In this document: in pieces, positions 46,416 through 58,857 of the stretch
Position numbering within the stretch: the stretch's first letter is position 1
Layout of the letters: the number at the start of each line of letters is the position of its first letter
DNA from: Protea cynaroides
Taxonomy: Eukaryota > Streptophyta > Magnoliopsida > Proteales > Proteaceae
DNA: 64,000 nucleotides
Direction: 5' to 3'
NCBI GenBank assembly: GCA_028583415.1
Contig: CM053267.1
Coordinates: 13,312,068 to 13,376,067, forward strand
The notes under the pieces: generated by a model
What the model was told of the DNA's origin: nothing
Seen by the model: only the letters and a program-made list of their open reading frames with translations
Databases searched by the model: none
Made by a program: the position numbers and the translations under genes

Positions 46416-46493
46416 ATAGACTAGATTATCCACGTGGTGTGTTTCAAGTGGATGATAGACTAGATTATCCACGTGGTGTGTTTCAAGTGGATG
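46416..46493. promoter_or_regulatory. 39-bp tandem duplication with G-box, upstream of CIPK
   Basis: The unit ATAGACTAGATTATCCACGT... occurs at 46416 and 46455 and each copy contains the palindrome CCACGTGG (G-box/ABRE core). It lies about 0.5 kb before the CIPK start codon. In plants such elements bind bZIP or bHLH factors and often mediate ABA or light responses; its use here is inferred only from position. Confidence 0.6.
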
Positions 46494-46845
46494 ATATTTG
46501 TAAAAGGTCTTCTCTCTAATCTCTCTCTACGTTTCCTTCGTAAAACAAAGCGTAACTGAAAACCCTAGAACTCTAGAGGAGACCCTGTTAAGATGAGAGT
46601 AGTGCACCTCCACGTAACTGTATTTTCCAAGAGATTTCATCAACGGTCATATTTAATGGATCCTATGCCCTAGATGTGGGTCCCACGTACTATAGACGGT
46701 GATGGAATGTGGAGGTGGATCTAAACTCCGTTAAGATGATTGGTGAGTCATCATCAGTCACGCGGGGCTAGCGTTAAAAAACGTCACCGTTAACTCTCAA
46801 CTCCGAATTTAAAAGGGTTTTCGTCGGCTCATGATTTTTGATTAC

Positions 46846-46857
46846 GATTTGCAAATC
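46846..46857. promoter_or_regulatory. 12-bp palindrome GATTTGCAAATC near CIPK start
   Basis: A perfect palindrome about 100 bp before the ATG at 46958, just after an AATTTAAAAGG word (46807-46817) that might serve as a TATA box. Probably in the promoter or 5' leader. Function unknown. Confidence 0.4.
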
Positions 46858-46957
46858 AAAATTGATTGACAACTAGCACCAGAGAGCTGAGAACCAGAGC
46901 TTTTTTAATGGCCGATTTGCAGAGTAACAGAAGTACTACGATTTGAATTTCTGTGAA

Positions 46958-48331
46958 ATGGAAAGGACGGATAACAAGAAAGAACGTCCGGCTCTCCTGC
47001 TTGGCAGATACGAGATCGGAAAGCTTCTTGGCCATGGCAGCTTTGCTAAGGTCTACAACGCGAAGAACATCAAAACTGGAGAAGTCGTTGCGATTAAAGT
47101 TATCGATAAGGAGAAAATTCTTAAAGGAGGATTGGTTGCTCACATCAAGCGGGAGATCTCGATCTTTCGCCGCGTTCGACATCCCAACATCGTTCAGCTC
47201 TTCGAGGTCATGGCGACAAAGGCCAAGATCTACTTTGTTATGGAGTATGTGAAGGGAGGTGAGTTATTCAATAAGGTCGCTAAAGGTCGGTTGAAAGAGG
47301 AGGTTGCGAGGAAGTATTTCCAGCAGCTTATCTCTGCCGTCGGATTCTGTCACGCTAGAGGTGTTTATCACCGTGATCTCAAGCCTGAAAATCTGTTGTT
47401 AGACGAGAATGGCGATCTCAAGGTCTCTGATTTTGGTCTTAGCGCTGTATCAGATCAGATGAGACTGGACGGGATGTTCCACACCTTCTGTGGAACCCCT
47501 GCGTATGTAGCCCCTGAAGTTCTAGCTCGCAAGGGCTATGATGCGGCCAAGGCGGATATTTGGTCTTGTGGAGTGGTTTTGTTTGTTTTAATGGCTGGTT
47601 ATCTTCCTTTTCATGATCAGAACATTATGCAGATGTATAGGAAAATCTATAAAGGTGAGTTCCGGTGCCCTAGATGGTTCTCCCCTGAACTCACTCGTCT
47701 CGTTTCTCGTCTCCTCGACACGAATCCGGAGACAAGAATCACGATTCCTGAAATAATGGAGAATCGATGGTTCAAGAAAGGATTCAAGCATATTAAATTC
47801 TACATTGAGAACGATCGCCTCTGCACCGTTGAAGACGACGACTTCGAATCATCATCGGAACAATCCGCATCTGAATCCGAGTCGGAGTCGGATACGCCGA
47901 GACTGCCTGTTCCTGGGTTGCCCAGACCTGCTAGTTTGAATGCTTTTGACATCATATCGTTCTCTCCTGGATTTGATCTATCTGGTTTGTTCGAAGAGAG
48001 GGGCGAGGAAGCGAGGTTTGTTTCGGGTGCTCCAGTGTCGAAAATTATATCAAAATTGGAGGAGATTGCCAAGGTGGTTAGCTTCACAGTGCGGAAGGAT
48101 GATTGCCGTGTAAGCTTAGAAGGATCGAGAGAAGGTGTGAAGGGGCCTTTGACGATAGGAGCTGAGATATTTGAATTAACACCATCATTAAGAGTGGTAG
48201 AAGTTAAGAAGAAAGGAGGGGACAGGGGAGAGTACGAGGAATTCTGTAACACAGAACTGAAGCCTGTAATGCAGAACCTTCTGATCGATGATTCTAGTAT
48301 TCCTCCTAATCTCCCTTCAGATACGGAGTAG
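46958..48331 (+). CDS. CIPK: CBL-interacting protein kinase (SnRK3), intronless
   Basis: 457 residues, single exon, ATG 46958 (MERTDNKKERPALLLGRYEIG). Kinase domain about residues 18-272: glycine loop GHGSFAKVY (25-33), catalytic Lys47 (AIKVIDK), HRDLKPEN with Asp140, DFGLS with Asp158, activation loop ending APE at 185-187. The regulatory part has a Ser/Glu-rich linker (296-313), the NAF/FISL motif LNAFDIISFSPGFDLSGLF at 327-345, which binds calcium-sensing CBL proteins and keeps the kinase inhibited, and a C-terminal phosphatase-interaction-like region (about 365-400). In the cell CBL binding recruits CIPKs to membranes, where they phosphorylate ion transporters. Wording around FRCPRWFSPELTRL and RWFKKGFKHIKFYIE fits the CIPK12/18/19 intronless clade. 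No stop or frameshift: a functional host gene. Upstream non-coding DNA holds a duplicated G-box. Confidence 0.95.
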   Translation: MERTDNKKERPALLLGRYEIGKLLGHGSFAKVYNAKNIKTGEVVAIKVIDKEKILKGGLVAHIKREISIFRRVRHPNIVQLFEVMATKAKIYFVMEYVKGGELFNKVAKGRLKEEVARKYFQQLISAVGFCHARGVYHRDLKPENLLLDENGDLKVSDFGLSAVSDQMRLDGMFHTFCGTPAYVAPEVLARKGYDAAKADIWSCGVVLFVLMAGYLPFHDQNIMQMYRKIYKGEFRCPRWFSPELTRLVSRLLDTNPETRITIPEIMENRWFKKGFKHIKFYIENDRLCTVEDDDFESSSEQSASESESESDTPRLPVPGLPRPASLNAFDIISFSPGFDLSGLFEERGEEARFVSGAPVSKIISKLEEIAKVVSFTVRKDDCRVSLEGSREGVKGPLTIGAEIFELTPSLRVVEVKKKGGDRGEYEEFCNTELKPVMQNLLIDDSSIPPNLPSDTE

Positions 48332-51300
48332 ACAAAAAAGAAAAAAAAAAATTTATTTTTCTCTTCTGGTTACTTGTTTATTCTCTTTGGATCATCTGTA
48401 TCATATTGTTTTCTTCGAATTATTATGCTGTGTTATACTCATTCTGAGTTTTCAGGAGCCATTACATGTCATAGTTTTGTAGTTTTGCCATTGAAAGCTC
48501 TGTTATACCTATACATTCATACGGTAGTGAAATTGAGGAAGATAAGTGCTTATTAACTGCTCTGCTTGTTAAATATTTGATTCTGGACCTTTGAGAATCT
48601 CTACAAGATCAAAGAAGCTATAAAAAGCAGAAGATTGATGTAAACAGATACAGAAGAATATGAAATCTAAAAACCTGAAGGTGAAAGCTTTTAATTCAAT
48701 TTTTTTTTGGTAATTTTCAGTTATTGGGTGCCATATCAATGAAGGAAAAGCTATTACATTGTCTTTGTGCTATTCATCATAACAAAATTTTTATAGCATA
48801 TGATAGGGAAAGTAAAGCTGATAAGCATATGATAGAGAAAGTAAAGCTGATACCATATCTTGGTGGTGGTGCTCTAAATGGATATGATAAGTTGAAAGGA
48901 TTGAAAAAAAAAGGGCCATCGTGTTTGACTAACAATCTTGCATTAGAAAAAAGGCCCAATGTGTGGAAAATAATAGGAATTTTCCATCTTTTGTCTGCTT
49001 CTATATTTTCCATTATTTTTTTGTCTTCTTGTATAATTTTCCATCATTGAAGTGGCTTTTTCAACATGCCTTAGGAAGTTACCTAACATCTTAGTGCGAT
49101 TTTGTCCAAAAATCCTAATATTATCCCTCACATTGGGGAAGATATTAAAAAGGAGGTTCTCACCACTGCAGGGTCTGGGGAGAGGCTTATGTAAACAACA
49201 TCACCTTGTTTCATGGAGAAACTGTTTCCAGAAAATGTCACTGTCAATAATGCTAATGTCCATTGTCACATCATCTTTGATATCAATTAGCATGGTTTTG
49301 ACAATTCTGGGTGACGAATTTCATTTGGTTTTATAACAGTACAGGGCAATGATCTGTTACATAATTTTCTAAGATCATGACAACTGTAACAAAGGCTGTT
49401 GTTTTCCATATAATTCTAATTTCTGCTGTCAGATTTTGGATGTGAATTGAATCTGAAAACCAAAGGATAAAAGAAAGGAGTTTGGATCTGTTTTCTCTGA
49501 AACACAAAACCTACAGCTGTTATTCTGATTTATGACTATGATATGCTTTCTTAGTTGTCCATTGTTCAAGCTTTGGGGAAGGTCATTGAGGGCTTATGTT
49601 GTTAAATTGATGAGCAAAATGAGCATGTGCTTCAGCTTGGTTATAGAACATGGAAGGGAATGATGAAAGGGCTAAGGAAAGAAGGATGAGCCCGTGCGAT
49701 TGAACCAATTCATAGCCAAATGGGGTGAATGGAGAATAGTAACACATACATTGGCTACTCACCTCTTTTTAGCTGACCAAAGCTGGAATCACATTGTATT
49801 TAGTTTCTGTTTCACTTTGTTTCTGCAGCATCAGCAAAATGATCTTAAATACCTTTAGAGAAAAAGAAATACAGGGAAGAGGACAATTTTGCAGCAAAGG
49901 GATCAGTGCTCTTTATCTCTTTGAAAGGACATGATTATGCTGACTAAATCTCAATTATAAGCTTCCAAATCAAGAGCTTATTCTACAAATCATGAAGGCT
50001 CCATTTGGTTGCAAGTGAAGGATGTGGAAATGAAGTGAGCTCTGTTTGTTTCCATGTAAAATGGTGGAAAAAGAAAATGAAAGTTATGTAATCATTATTG
50101 TGTGATCTATCTAGAATTTATTTACTTTTCAAAACAAAAGGATTTGGTTGTAAAGTAAAGAAAATTTTATAATCAGGATTTAAATGTTTGGGAGTTTGTT
50201 ACACCCTCATTGAGATTTGATTTGACTTCCCTTCCCTTTGTTGGAGCGAAAGCGAAAACATCCTTTTCTTTTGGTGGGTGGGAGGTGGAGGAAAGAGAGG
50301 GGGTAGCTATGGATCTCCAAAGAAATGATGGGACATTGTATGGTGGTGAAACAAGCAATCTGATGTCCATATCCATTGGTCTTATGTCTTATTTATTGCA
50401 TATGAATTAGGATTTGTGTGGATCATATCAATTCATGTTTTTATGCACCTGTGATCATAATCCTACCATCCATGTGGTTCAGATAAACTCTCACAGATAT
50501 CTTATGTTCGGAAGGACCCAATCACATTGTACACTCTCAGAACAAGAAACTGTCCCCCTCTTAATTGACGATCTTGAATTTACCAATCTAAAGTGATGTA
50601 GAATCAGTCTAACTGATAATGGAAGCCAGACAGCTTGCAACCCATTACAGTCTCTAGATATCAAATATAGTCGCAAGATCTTGCAAGATCAAATTAAGAT
50701 CAAGTTGCAAGATCTCGCAAGATCAAATCAAGATCAAGAACTGATTTCGTCAAGCTGTTCAAGATTTGCTCGTCAAGCTATCCCAAGTCAATCCCAATTT
50801 TAGTAGATTATCATACCAAGTTTAATAGATTTTAGTAGAATATTTTATTTCCATTATTATTTACATTCCTAGTTGATTAGGCTTATCTTTGTTAGGACCT
50901 TATTTCAATTCTTATTTAAATCATGTAAAGGTATAAGCCAAGGACAATTTAAATTTGAATTAATGATGATTGGAGTCAGAGACTCTTGAGGTGGGAAACC
51001 TCTGACAGTGAGAGGCTGCCTAAGCATTGAAGTGAGAGGCCTCAAGTCATATCTTCTACCTTATTCCATCCTTTGCATCCTTCCATTGATTCTTTTCTTT
51101 TTCTTGTTATATCAAACATATAAAAAAAAAAAAAAGAATTACTGTTCACGAGTTACTGTTCACTTCCTGTTGTGAGGCTGGTTACTAATTTGTTGAGTTT
51201 TGAGAACTGTCTCTACATTATAAAGTCAGTAAGGCTTACAAGGAAAACTTAGATTTGGTGGTTTGTTTGTGCACAGGGATCCATAACCAGTGGATAGCAT

Positions 51301-52447
51301 TGTGGCTAAATTATTGCTTGCTCTTGAGTCACAATATGGATTATGAGCTTATGAACCAAGCTTAATGTGCTAAACTTTACTAATCAGTGTGATCGGAAGC
51401 TATAGACAACTAGAACTACTATAATGATTCAAACAAATTTTTGATTTTATCCAGGAAAAGATAAGTACTTGGGGTCAAGATTGAACGAGTAAATCTTGCG
51501 CATACTTTATATATAGTATACTTGAGGCCAACACTTAAGAGCGGTAGAGCCTCTTATGTGTGTTTTGAATTCTTGTACCTGTTTGAAGATTGACCAGCTC
51601 TGACAAAATTTAGTGACGACCCGAGTGAGAAATTTTTCTGAGGGCTATGATGGAACGGGAGGGTTTCACTGGTCTCATTTGGAGGGGCAGGTGGTTCGAC
51701 CCGACCCAATGGATTGACCCGACATGGAAGAGATATATATTGTTCTTTCATTGTCTTGTTGCCATAGCCGCAAAGACAAGTTTGAAAGGGGGTTTTCAAG
51801 CTAGGGTCTTGAGACCGTTCATTGTTGAGCTTTTGAGTGTTCTAGAGAGATCTCCATTTATTATCTCATTCCTACATAATGAATCACCTTCTTCTCCTGT
51901 AGATATAATACATTGCGTTGCTGTGAACCATGTAAAATATCTGTATCATTGCTTGAATCGTTCTGTTTTTCTTCATGTTTCTTGGTGTTCGTTTTAATAG
52001 AGCTAAAAGTAGTTGTAATCTGGGTAATGTCTATTAATTACTTGTGGGCAGAGTCTGACTGCCTTTACAATCCTTTCCCAGTAACAGCACCATCATCAGA
52101 TCAATCTGGAAGCTCTGTTGTATGCAATTTCTGAGCATGGAAAAGGTATGTGGTTGTTAGAGATTGGTCATCATAACCACCAACATTATCACTGGAATTA
52201 ATTATGTTGTGGACTGGCAAAATCATTGGTAGCCCCGTGGCTTAATAACCACCATGTCCCAGACCTAGTATAAGTCTATGTGGCTTTTTCAAGCATGGTT
52301 TTAAGAACCGGGAATGGATCGGCTGATTCGAGAATCGGTCAAGCCTGATTCTTTGTGATGATTTTGGCCAATTCTTGCCAATTCCAATAGGATCATAGGA
52401 GAGAAGTATCCAGATCCATAAACCAATATTTTTGGTAAAGATGGAAT
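48332..52447. other. Intergenic 3' of CIPK, no gene seen
   Basis: The first 200-300 bp is probably the CIPK 3' untranslated region. Beyond that there are no supported genes. Short points: GCAAGATCTTGCAAGATC and GATCAA words at 50670-50745; an LTR-like stretch from about 50594 (TGATGTAGAATC) to 51120; a poly-A run (51122-51135) followed by ACTGTTCACGAGTTACTGTTCAC; and a GGTTCGACCCGACCCAATGG patch near 51690. The last three probably come from old LTR elements. Confidence 0.55.
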
Positions 52448-53340
52448 TTATTGATAAGATGAATTGGGATCTGCCAAGGCATGATTCTTACAAAGATCAA
52501 CTAGCCAAGGATTAGAATTGGGCCATTCAACCTTGTCAATACATGTTAAATTCCCCTTGGCAAGGGAATGAGCAAAAGAGTTTGCTCCCCTTGAAACATG
52601 ATGATAGATAGGTTAATGCTTCCCCTCCAGCAGCCAAGACTTTAATATCATTTACAATTGATTGAACAAAAACATCAGCTGAAAGATGAGGACAAAGGAT
52701 GAGATTTATAACTTGCTTGCAGTCCGATTCCACAATCAGCCGTGAGTAACCAGCTTCAATAGCCGCTTGAATACCCACTGTCAAGGCTAAAGCTTCACCC
52801 ACTGCAACCGAAGAAAAGGGGAAGACTGTGAAACAACAAGAAGACATTCACCTGTGAAGGATCTGATGACAAAGCCCACCCCACTGATAGTGGTTTCCGC
52901 AGATAAACATGCATCTGCATTTAATTTTACCCAGCCCTCAGGTGGACAAACCCAAGTGGAAGGAGCAATAGGACCGCTGCTCTCAGAATTAGAATCTCTC
53001 CGTCTATGACTGACTGTATCAGCATATTCTTTGAAAGCCTGCTCAGCCCTACGAACAACATCCATTGGATGGCAGACTTTGTTATTGAAATACATCTCAT
53101 TAGGGGCTTTCCATAGAGTCCAACACATGAAGGCTGCAAAAGCAAACACCTTTCTAGAACCCTGGTTAGAAATCGAAGCATTAGAACCCAGTTTCAGCAG
53201 CCACTGATGGATTTTAAAATCATTAGACTCTGGAACTTTAAAGGCCATATAACATCCAAGCAAAGCAGCTGTTGCAAAACAACAAGCGAGTAAAATATGA
53301 TTGTTATGTGGGAAAAATCCCATTCATTTAAATTCTTACA
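52448..53340 (-). pseudogene. LINE-type RNase H domain fragment
   Basis: The minus strand holds the C-terminal part of a plant L1-type ORF2 or its free-standing relative: a zinc-knuckle-like start region with AFMCWTLWKAPNEMYFNNK, then WVCPPEGWVKLNADACLS, GVGFVIRSFTGECLL, a frameshift near 52830, GEALALTVGIQAAIEAGY, LIVESDCKQVINLI, and finally NSFAHSLAKGNLT before a stop at about 52448. The Asp (NADAC), Glu (GEALA) and Asp (ESDC) match the RNase H active site of the RVT_3 family. The upstream (N-terminal) side ends at 53342, where the Tat-type LTR begins, so the LTR either cut it or the LINE was already 5'-truncated. Confidence 0.8.
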
Positions 53341-53342
53341 CG

Positions 53343-53986
53343 TGTCAAAGACCTTCTCCAGAGCCGACCGCGGGTTATATGTTGCCCTCGGCTTATGGTG
53401 CTCGGAGGTCACCTTCCGCTCGTGCGGTGGAGCGGTCGGAGTTTCACACCCATACGGTCTTGTTTCCCGATCGGAGGCTAATATCCTAATATGACTATGA
53501 TACGGCAGAGGAGTCCTTCTCCTTGTACGATATGACGTCGATTATCACGGCCCTACGACCACCTGTCACAACACGTGTCATCCGGGTGGTTGACCGACCT
53601 AGCTTTCTTAGCTACGGTCTTCCACTCCTACTCGGAGTCTACAACTCAGGTGTCCCTCAGAGCGACACGTGGCAATCCTATTGGCGATCTACCTCTCTGA
53701 GTCCTGGAACCTCCATGCTTCTTCCCAATGTCTATAAGTAGAGGACGACCCCTCAAGGTAAAATTCATTCACAATCCCTCTCACTCTCGCACGCTCAAAC
53801 TCTCTCATCGTCCCACTCTTTCTTTAAACTGGAGATAGCTTTCTGCTATCTCTTGGCTGCTTACATTGAGAATCTGACTTAGGCATCGGAGTGTACCCGG
53901 GGCTTAGTCGCCCAACTCCCTTGTCTCATATCTGTGATTGCAGGTTATTCGGATCGCAGACCGGCGGACGATTTCCAACCGTAACA
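53343..53986 (+). repeat. 5' LTR of Tat-type Ty3 element (644 bp)
   Basis: Starts TGTCAAAGACC after ACACG (53338-53342) and ends CCAACCGTAACA, directly before a primer-site-like word. A TATA-like word TCTATAAGTAG lies near 53730. No matching 3' LTR in the window because the element is cut near 57320. Confidence 0.8.
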
Positions 53987-53989
53987 GTT

Positions 53990-54007
53990 TGGCGCCCACC
54001 GTGGGGC
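53990..54007 (+). promoter_or_regulatory. Primer-binding site, Tat-type
   Basis: TGGCGCCCACCGTGGGGC, three bases after the LTR. The same word follows LTRs of many Tat-lineage plant elements; I do not name the tRNA with confidence. Confidence 0.8.
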
Positions 54008-54054
54008 TTGTTTTGACTGAGTTTGACGATTAGCGCGCGAGCTCTCTAGTTTCA

Positions 54055-57000
54055 ATGGCTCAAAGAAGAACCCGAGCACAGGCATCTAATCGCCCATCTG
54101 ATCCATCCGTGCAGGTGCACGTGGATAGCAGTGAAAGTACAACAGGGGCAAATTGCGTGCCGACGCTGGCGCTAGGGCCGACTCCACTCCCAACACCTGT
54201 CCCGACACCAACGGCGACGGCGCAACAACCGCCTCCCCAATATGTTACCCGTCAACAGTTCGATGAGTTGAAGCAGCAGATCGAACAGCTGGCCAGAGTC
54301 TTAGGAGGTGCTCGAGCAAGCAATTCGGCCGCCGGGGCAAGGGAAAATCCTCAACAAGCCCCGGCACCGAACGCGCCCCAAGGAGCACCCCCGCAGCCCG
54401 CGCGGACAGTGTCCACGAGAGCCACGCCGAGCAATCCCCCCATGGGATATCACCAGCCCGCACAGAGTATGGCTAGGTCAGTCGCTCGGCACCAGCCAGC
54501 CGATCAACACCAGGCGCCGCCGCCACCGCCTCCTCCGGCAAGAGGCACGAGGTCCTTCCTCGACGCCCTTTGACAGGAGAGGGTTAACGTGGAAACACTG
54601 GCGACAGTCGCAGCTCCCCCTCCGGACACTCCATAGTCCGAGGTCGAGCGACATTTGTTAGAATTAACCACCCGGCTCCAGCAGGTGGAGCAGAGTCGCG
54701 TCGCTCCGCCAAGGACAGCCTATACTGCCATCACGGCGCTCTCGGACGAGATCATGAGGGCAACCCCTCCTGACAACTTCAAGATGCCGGTCTGGACTCG
54801 TACAATGGGAGACCCGACCCCGAGCAGCATCTGGACGCGTTCGTTTCCACGATGCTTTTCTACGCCCTTAGCGATAGCCTCATCTGTAGGGCGTTTCCTT
54901 CAACGCTCAAGGGCGCCGCTCGTACTTGGTTCAACAATTTCCCCCTGAGGAGTGTTACTTCGTTCGAACAGCTGTCGAACAAATTCTTGACGCACTTCCA
55001 AGCCAGCTGAGTGCGCAAGAAGGCCTCATACCATCTGTCAACGGTCAAACAACAGAAGGACGAGTCCCTGCGAGACTTCATCAAACGCTTCAATACCGAG
55101 GTGCTCGAGATCAAGGGCGTCGAGCCCGCGGTGCACATCTCCAGCCTATAGGCCAGAGTGACTGACCGAGAGCTTTGTCGGTCCCTTGCCAAGAAGCCAT
55201 CGAAAAACCTGGACGACCTGCTAGCCAGGTGTGAGAAGTACACCTCCGCAGACGAGACGACGAAGGCCCAGAAAAACAACACGGTAAACAACTTGAAGGC
55301 CGAGCAAAAGCCTTCGGACAAGAAGAGGTCTGAGACGGCCGACCAAGCGCCAAACTCGAACGACCCTAAAAAGCAGAAGTCCGGCAAAGAACAAGCATAC
55401 CGGCACCCATACAAGACCTTCGAGTACTATACTCCGCTCAATTTCTCGATGACGGAGATACTAGAGGTAATCAAGAATGATCGGAACCTCCGACCACCGC
55501 CAAAGCCATTGGGCGACGGCAGGAATAAAGATCGATCCAAGTTTTGTCGCTTCCATCGCGACTATGGCCACGAGACGGAGGAGTGCAAATACCTCAAAGG
55601 AGAAATTGAGGATCTCATCCGACGTGGGTACTACGGAAACTTTGTCAGAGATGCTGGCAGAGGACCAGCCCCCGCTCGGCGAGAGCGTGGGTTACCACTC
55701 CCGCCTCCACGAGGGCACGAATTGCCACCCCCACCACCAAACAACTGCCGAGTCGATGCCGGTGATAATCAAGATGCCCCTCAAAGAGACGATAGAGACC
55801 CGGATGGAGGTCACGCCGCCCCCAGACAGTGGGTCTGCGCCATCTAGTTCGGGACAATCGGAAGCCCATTTGGGGCGCAGTAGGACAGAATACCGGTAAA
55901 AGAAAGGCTCGGTGGTCGACAGTATACCACGCTCGGACCCATCCCATCCTGATCGGAACCAGAAAGCAGAGGCAGAAGAAAAAAGTCACATCCGGCGTCA
56001 AAAAGAAGAAAGGCCGAGCGGACGTTCATAGGCAGCCCCCAGCCCAAGGACCAACCGCACACTTCATTGGGCTTATGCATCCCTGGCGACAGCGGCGTGT
56101 ATGCCATCACCCGAGGACCCAAAACCAATGGAAAAGAAGTCCTCACAATAATAGGAGGACCGGCGGCCGGGAACACTTCCAACCGGTCGGCCGAGGCTTA
56201 CTCGCGTCTGGTAGCAAAGACGGAGTGACCGTCCAAAAAAGCCCACACTGGAGAAATAATCACTTTCGGTGACGAAGACCTCGTCAACGTCGTGGTCCCA
56301 CACGAAGATGCCATCGTCTTCACAGCCGGGATCGGCCACTGCGATGTCGCCAAGTGCTTGGTAGACACAGGGAGCTTGGTAGACATTATATTCTACCATG
56401 CCTACCAGAGAATGCAGCTGGAAGACGACCAGCTCCAACCGGTCACATTTGACCTGATCAGCTTTTCCGGAGACCCGGTCACAGTAAAAGGAGGCATTCA
56501 GTTGCTTGTCATCCTCGGCCACAGGCCCAAACAAAGGAGGGTAATGGTCGAATTCATGGTGGTCGATCGGCCATCCGCCCACAATGTAATCCTCGGCCGT
56601 CCCTCGCTGAACAAGCTCAAAGCGTGCATGTCCACATATTATCTGGTGATGAAGTTCCCAACTGAGGACGAAGTCGGAGAATGCCGGACAGACCAAGGGA
56701 CATCAAGAAGATGGTACACCACCAAGTTGAAGAATAGTCAGCGAGCTCTGAAAACAGCGCAGGTGAACGCCATAAAGGCTCGAGACATCGACCCTCCGAG
56801 CAGAGGGAACCAGCCGAAGAGCTGTTGCAAGTACCAGTGGCAGAAGATCAGCCGAAAAAGACATTCCAGGTCGGCTCCCTGCTGACTGAAAGTAAAAGAG
56901 AAGAGCTGATAGAGTTTCTGAGGAAGAACCTCGACATATTTGCGTGGTCGGCCTCTGAAATGCCAGAAATTCCCAGAGAGGTGATCAAGCACCACCTCGC

Positions 57001-57322
57001 AGTCGACCCCCAACACAGACCGGTCAGACAGAGGAAGAGATGCTTCGCACCCGCCCGACAGTCTGTAATAGATGAGGAGGTCCAAAAATTATTAGCAGCC
57101 GGCTTCATCAGAGAGGTAGACTACCCAGACTGGCTCGCCAATGTAGTCATGGTGCCCAAAGCAAACGGAAAGTGGCGAATTTGCATAGACTTCACGGATC
57201 TCAATAAGGCCTGCTCAAAGGACAGCTACCCATTGCCGCGCATTGACCAACTGATAGATGCCACGGCCGGGCACGAACTACTCAGCTTCCTCGACGCATA
57301 CTCTAGATACAACCAAATCAAC
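54055..57322 (+). pseudogene. Tat-type Ty3/gypsy gag-pol, truncated in RT
   Basis: Starts MAQRRTRAQASNR at 54055. Gag has a Pro/Gln-rich N-terminus, frameshifts near 54573-54930, a DDLLARCEKYTSADE block at about 55217 and a C-terminal zinc-like part CRFHRDYGHETEECKYLK (55546-55600). The protease lies at about 56330-56420 (AKCLVDTGSLVDIIF, active-site DTG). RT begins at about 56880 (FLRKNLDIFAWS, AVDPQHRPVRQRKR), followed by WRICIDFTDLNKACSKDSYPLP and LDAYSRYNQI at 57290-57312. The RT then stops: from about 57320 the sequence is leader DNA of chromovirus copy 2. Catalytic YxDD, RNase H and integrase are absent. Several in-frame stops. Confidence 0.88.
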
Positions 57323-58039
57323 CCCAGGCGGGTAAGCAGCATAGTGATCATACGTCCGTACGAAAGGTTGCCAGTGTAACTGGGCAACGTAGCCGTGATC
57401 ATAGTACACATAATGATGTACGAAAGGCAGACGGGCTGTCTAGTGCAAATCTTTGTCTGAGAAGATCCTGGGTCAATTTTGGGAAACCCTCTCGTAATGG
57501 CCACTCTGCGGGATCAGGTTATGCTGAATAATCTTGCAATATACTTGTGGAGCTGGACGCATATAGCATGCCCTCATCTGCCAGCGATCAGGTCGTAGGA
57601 GTTGATTATCGATCTCAGCCCTTATCTGTGTGGAGAAGAATTGGGGCTCTCCAGGAGCACAGAAAACCATGGGGCCATCATAGGAAATGCCCAGTAGGTC
57701 GGCCAGCTGTCGATAATCAAATGAAATGTTCACCCCTTTGACATAGCTTGTGATGTGCAGCTCATGACCCCTCTCGACATCACTGTAATCCCCCACCACC
57801 TGGAGGTTACAATAAAATTGGCGCACCAAATCTGGACGGGTGCAAGTATCGTAAGTGATGACAGGGAGCCAGCCCATATCACCAAACGCCCTCTCTACAT
57901 TGAACAGGGTCAACTCAGCCAAGTTTACCATACGACCACCCTCTACTTTCTTGCGAGCGAAGTGGGCATACTATGCCTCGGCTTCGTTGGAACGGAAACG
58001 AAGACGATCACGAACTCTAGGTACTTTGGTACGGGTCAT
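57311..58039 (-). pseudogene. Antisense ORF in chromovirus leader, copy 2 (truncated)
   Basis: Homologue of 15880-17238. ATG at 58039 (MTRTKVPRVRD), a TAG near 57977 where copy 1 has CAA, then a long open part with FYCNLQVVGDYSD, SYVKGVNISFDYRQLADLLG, LLRPDRWQMRACYMRPAP and IIQHNLIPQSGHYERVSQ. A frameshift at about 57475-57500 precedes CTRQPVCLSYIIMCTMITAT and GRMITMLLTRLG, where it meets the Tat element. The Ala-rich C-terminal part, primer site and 5' LTR are all lost. Neither copy 1 stop is shared. Confidence 0.75.
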
Positions 58040-58644
58040 GATATCTCCAAATAAGAAAGAAAATAGATAAGCATGTTAGTAGGGTAGAAAAAGCCAAAAT
58101 TTTGACATTATAATGACGTAAGTGGGCCAAAAGCCTCACTTGTCATCCATACACGTGGGCAGGAGGACTTACGTAGGTTCTAACATATCCTACAACACTC
58201 ACCCAGTAGGAAATTCCAACTAATGGGATCCAATTTGAAGAAATTAAGAGAAATAAAAAATTTCGACAAATTAGGGCAAAAAGAGCAAAAATCCAAGTTT
58301 CTCGATAACCAACCGATGAAACTTAAAATTTTTTGAGGGCTTTCATTCCTCGAGACACCAATAACAGAAGCCCCCAATAAAAATCGAATTTTTACGGTTG
58401 GAAAAAGTTTAATTTGAAAAATATAAGTTAAACGGGCGAAAACCTAGAAATGGAAACCTAAAAACAGGTAAAAATGAGAAAACATACCGGTAGGAACGAT
58501 GTGGACGTCGAAACACGGACCCAAATTGACCAATATAGTAGAGTGGCACTGTAGCAACTCAGAGGTAGGAGATGAGTCGAAACGGGGAAGAAATAATGGG
58601 AAATGAACCCAGAATCGGACCTTAAAAATCTGATTTTTGGTCTG

Positions 58645-58857
58645 GGGGTCGGACAATTTGACCAGGATCATCGACCCCCATATCGACCGCCGTATCGACC
58701 CCCAGCTCTGGGGAACTTGACAGTAAACCAGGGGTCGCACCTGGGGGTCGGACACCCATCGACCCCCGCATCGATCCCCGGCTCTCGGGAAGAACAGGTT
58801 ATTCCCAGGGTTGGATACCGAGGGTCGGACATACCATCGACCCCCACCATCGACCCT
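58645..58857 (+). repeat. GGGTCG/CGACCC palindromic word array, leader of copy 2
   Basis: Counterpart of 17836-18056. Words here are often GGGGGTCG and ATCGACCCCC rather than the AGGGTCG and CGACCCT of copy 1, so the repeat has drifted together on both half-words. Confidence 0.8.

Noticed and set aside
46943..46957. Longer N-terminus for CIPK (five extra residues)
   Set aside because: The upstream codon is TTG, not ATG; the first ATG in frame is 46958.
54860..55414. Minus-strand open frames over the Tat gag
   Set aside because: Shadows of the GC-rich gag; no family resemblance.
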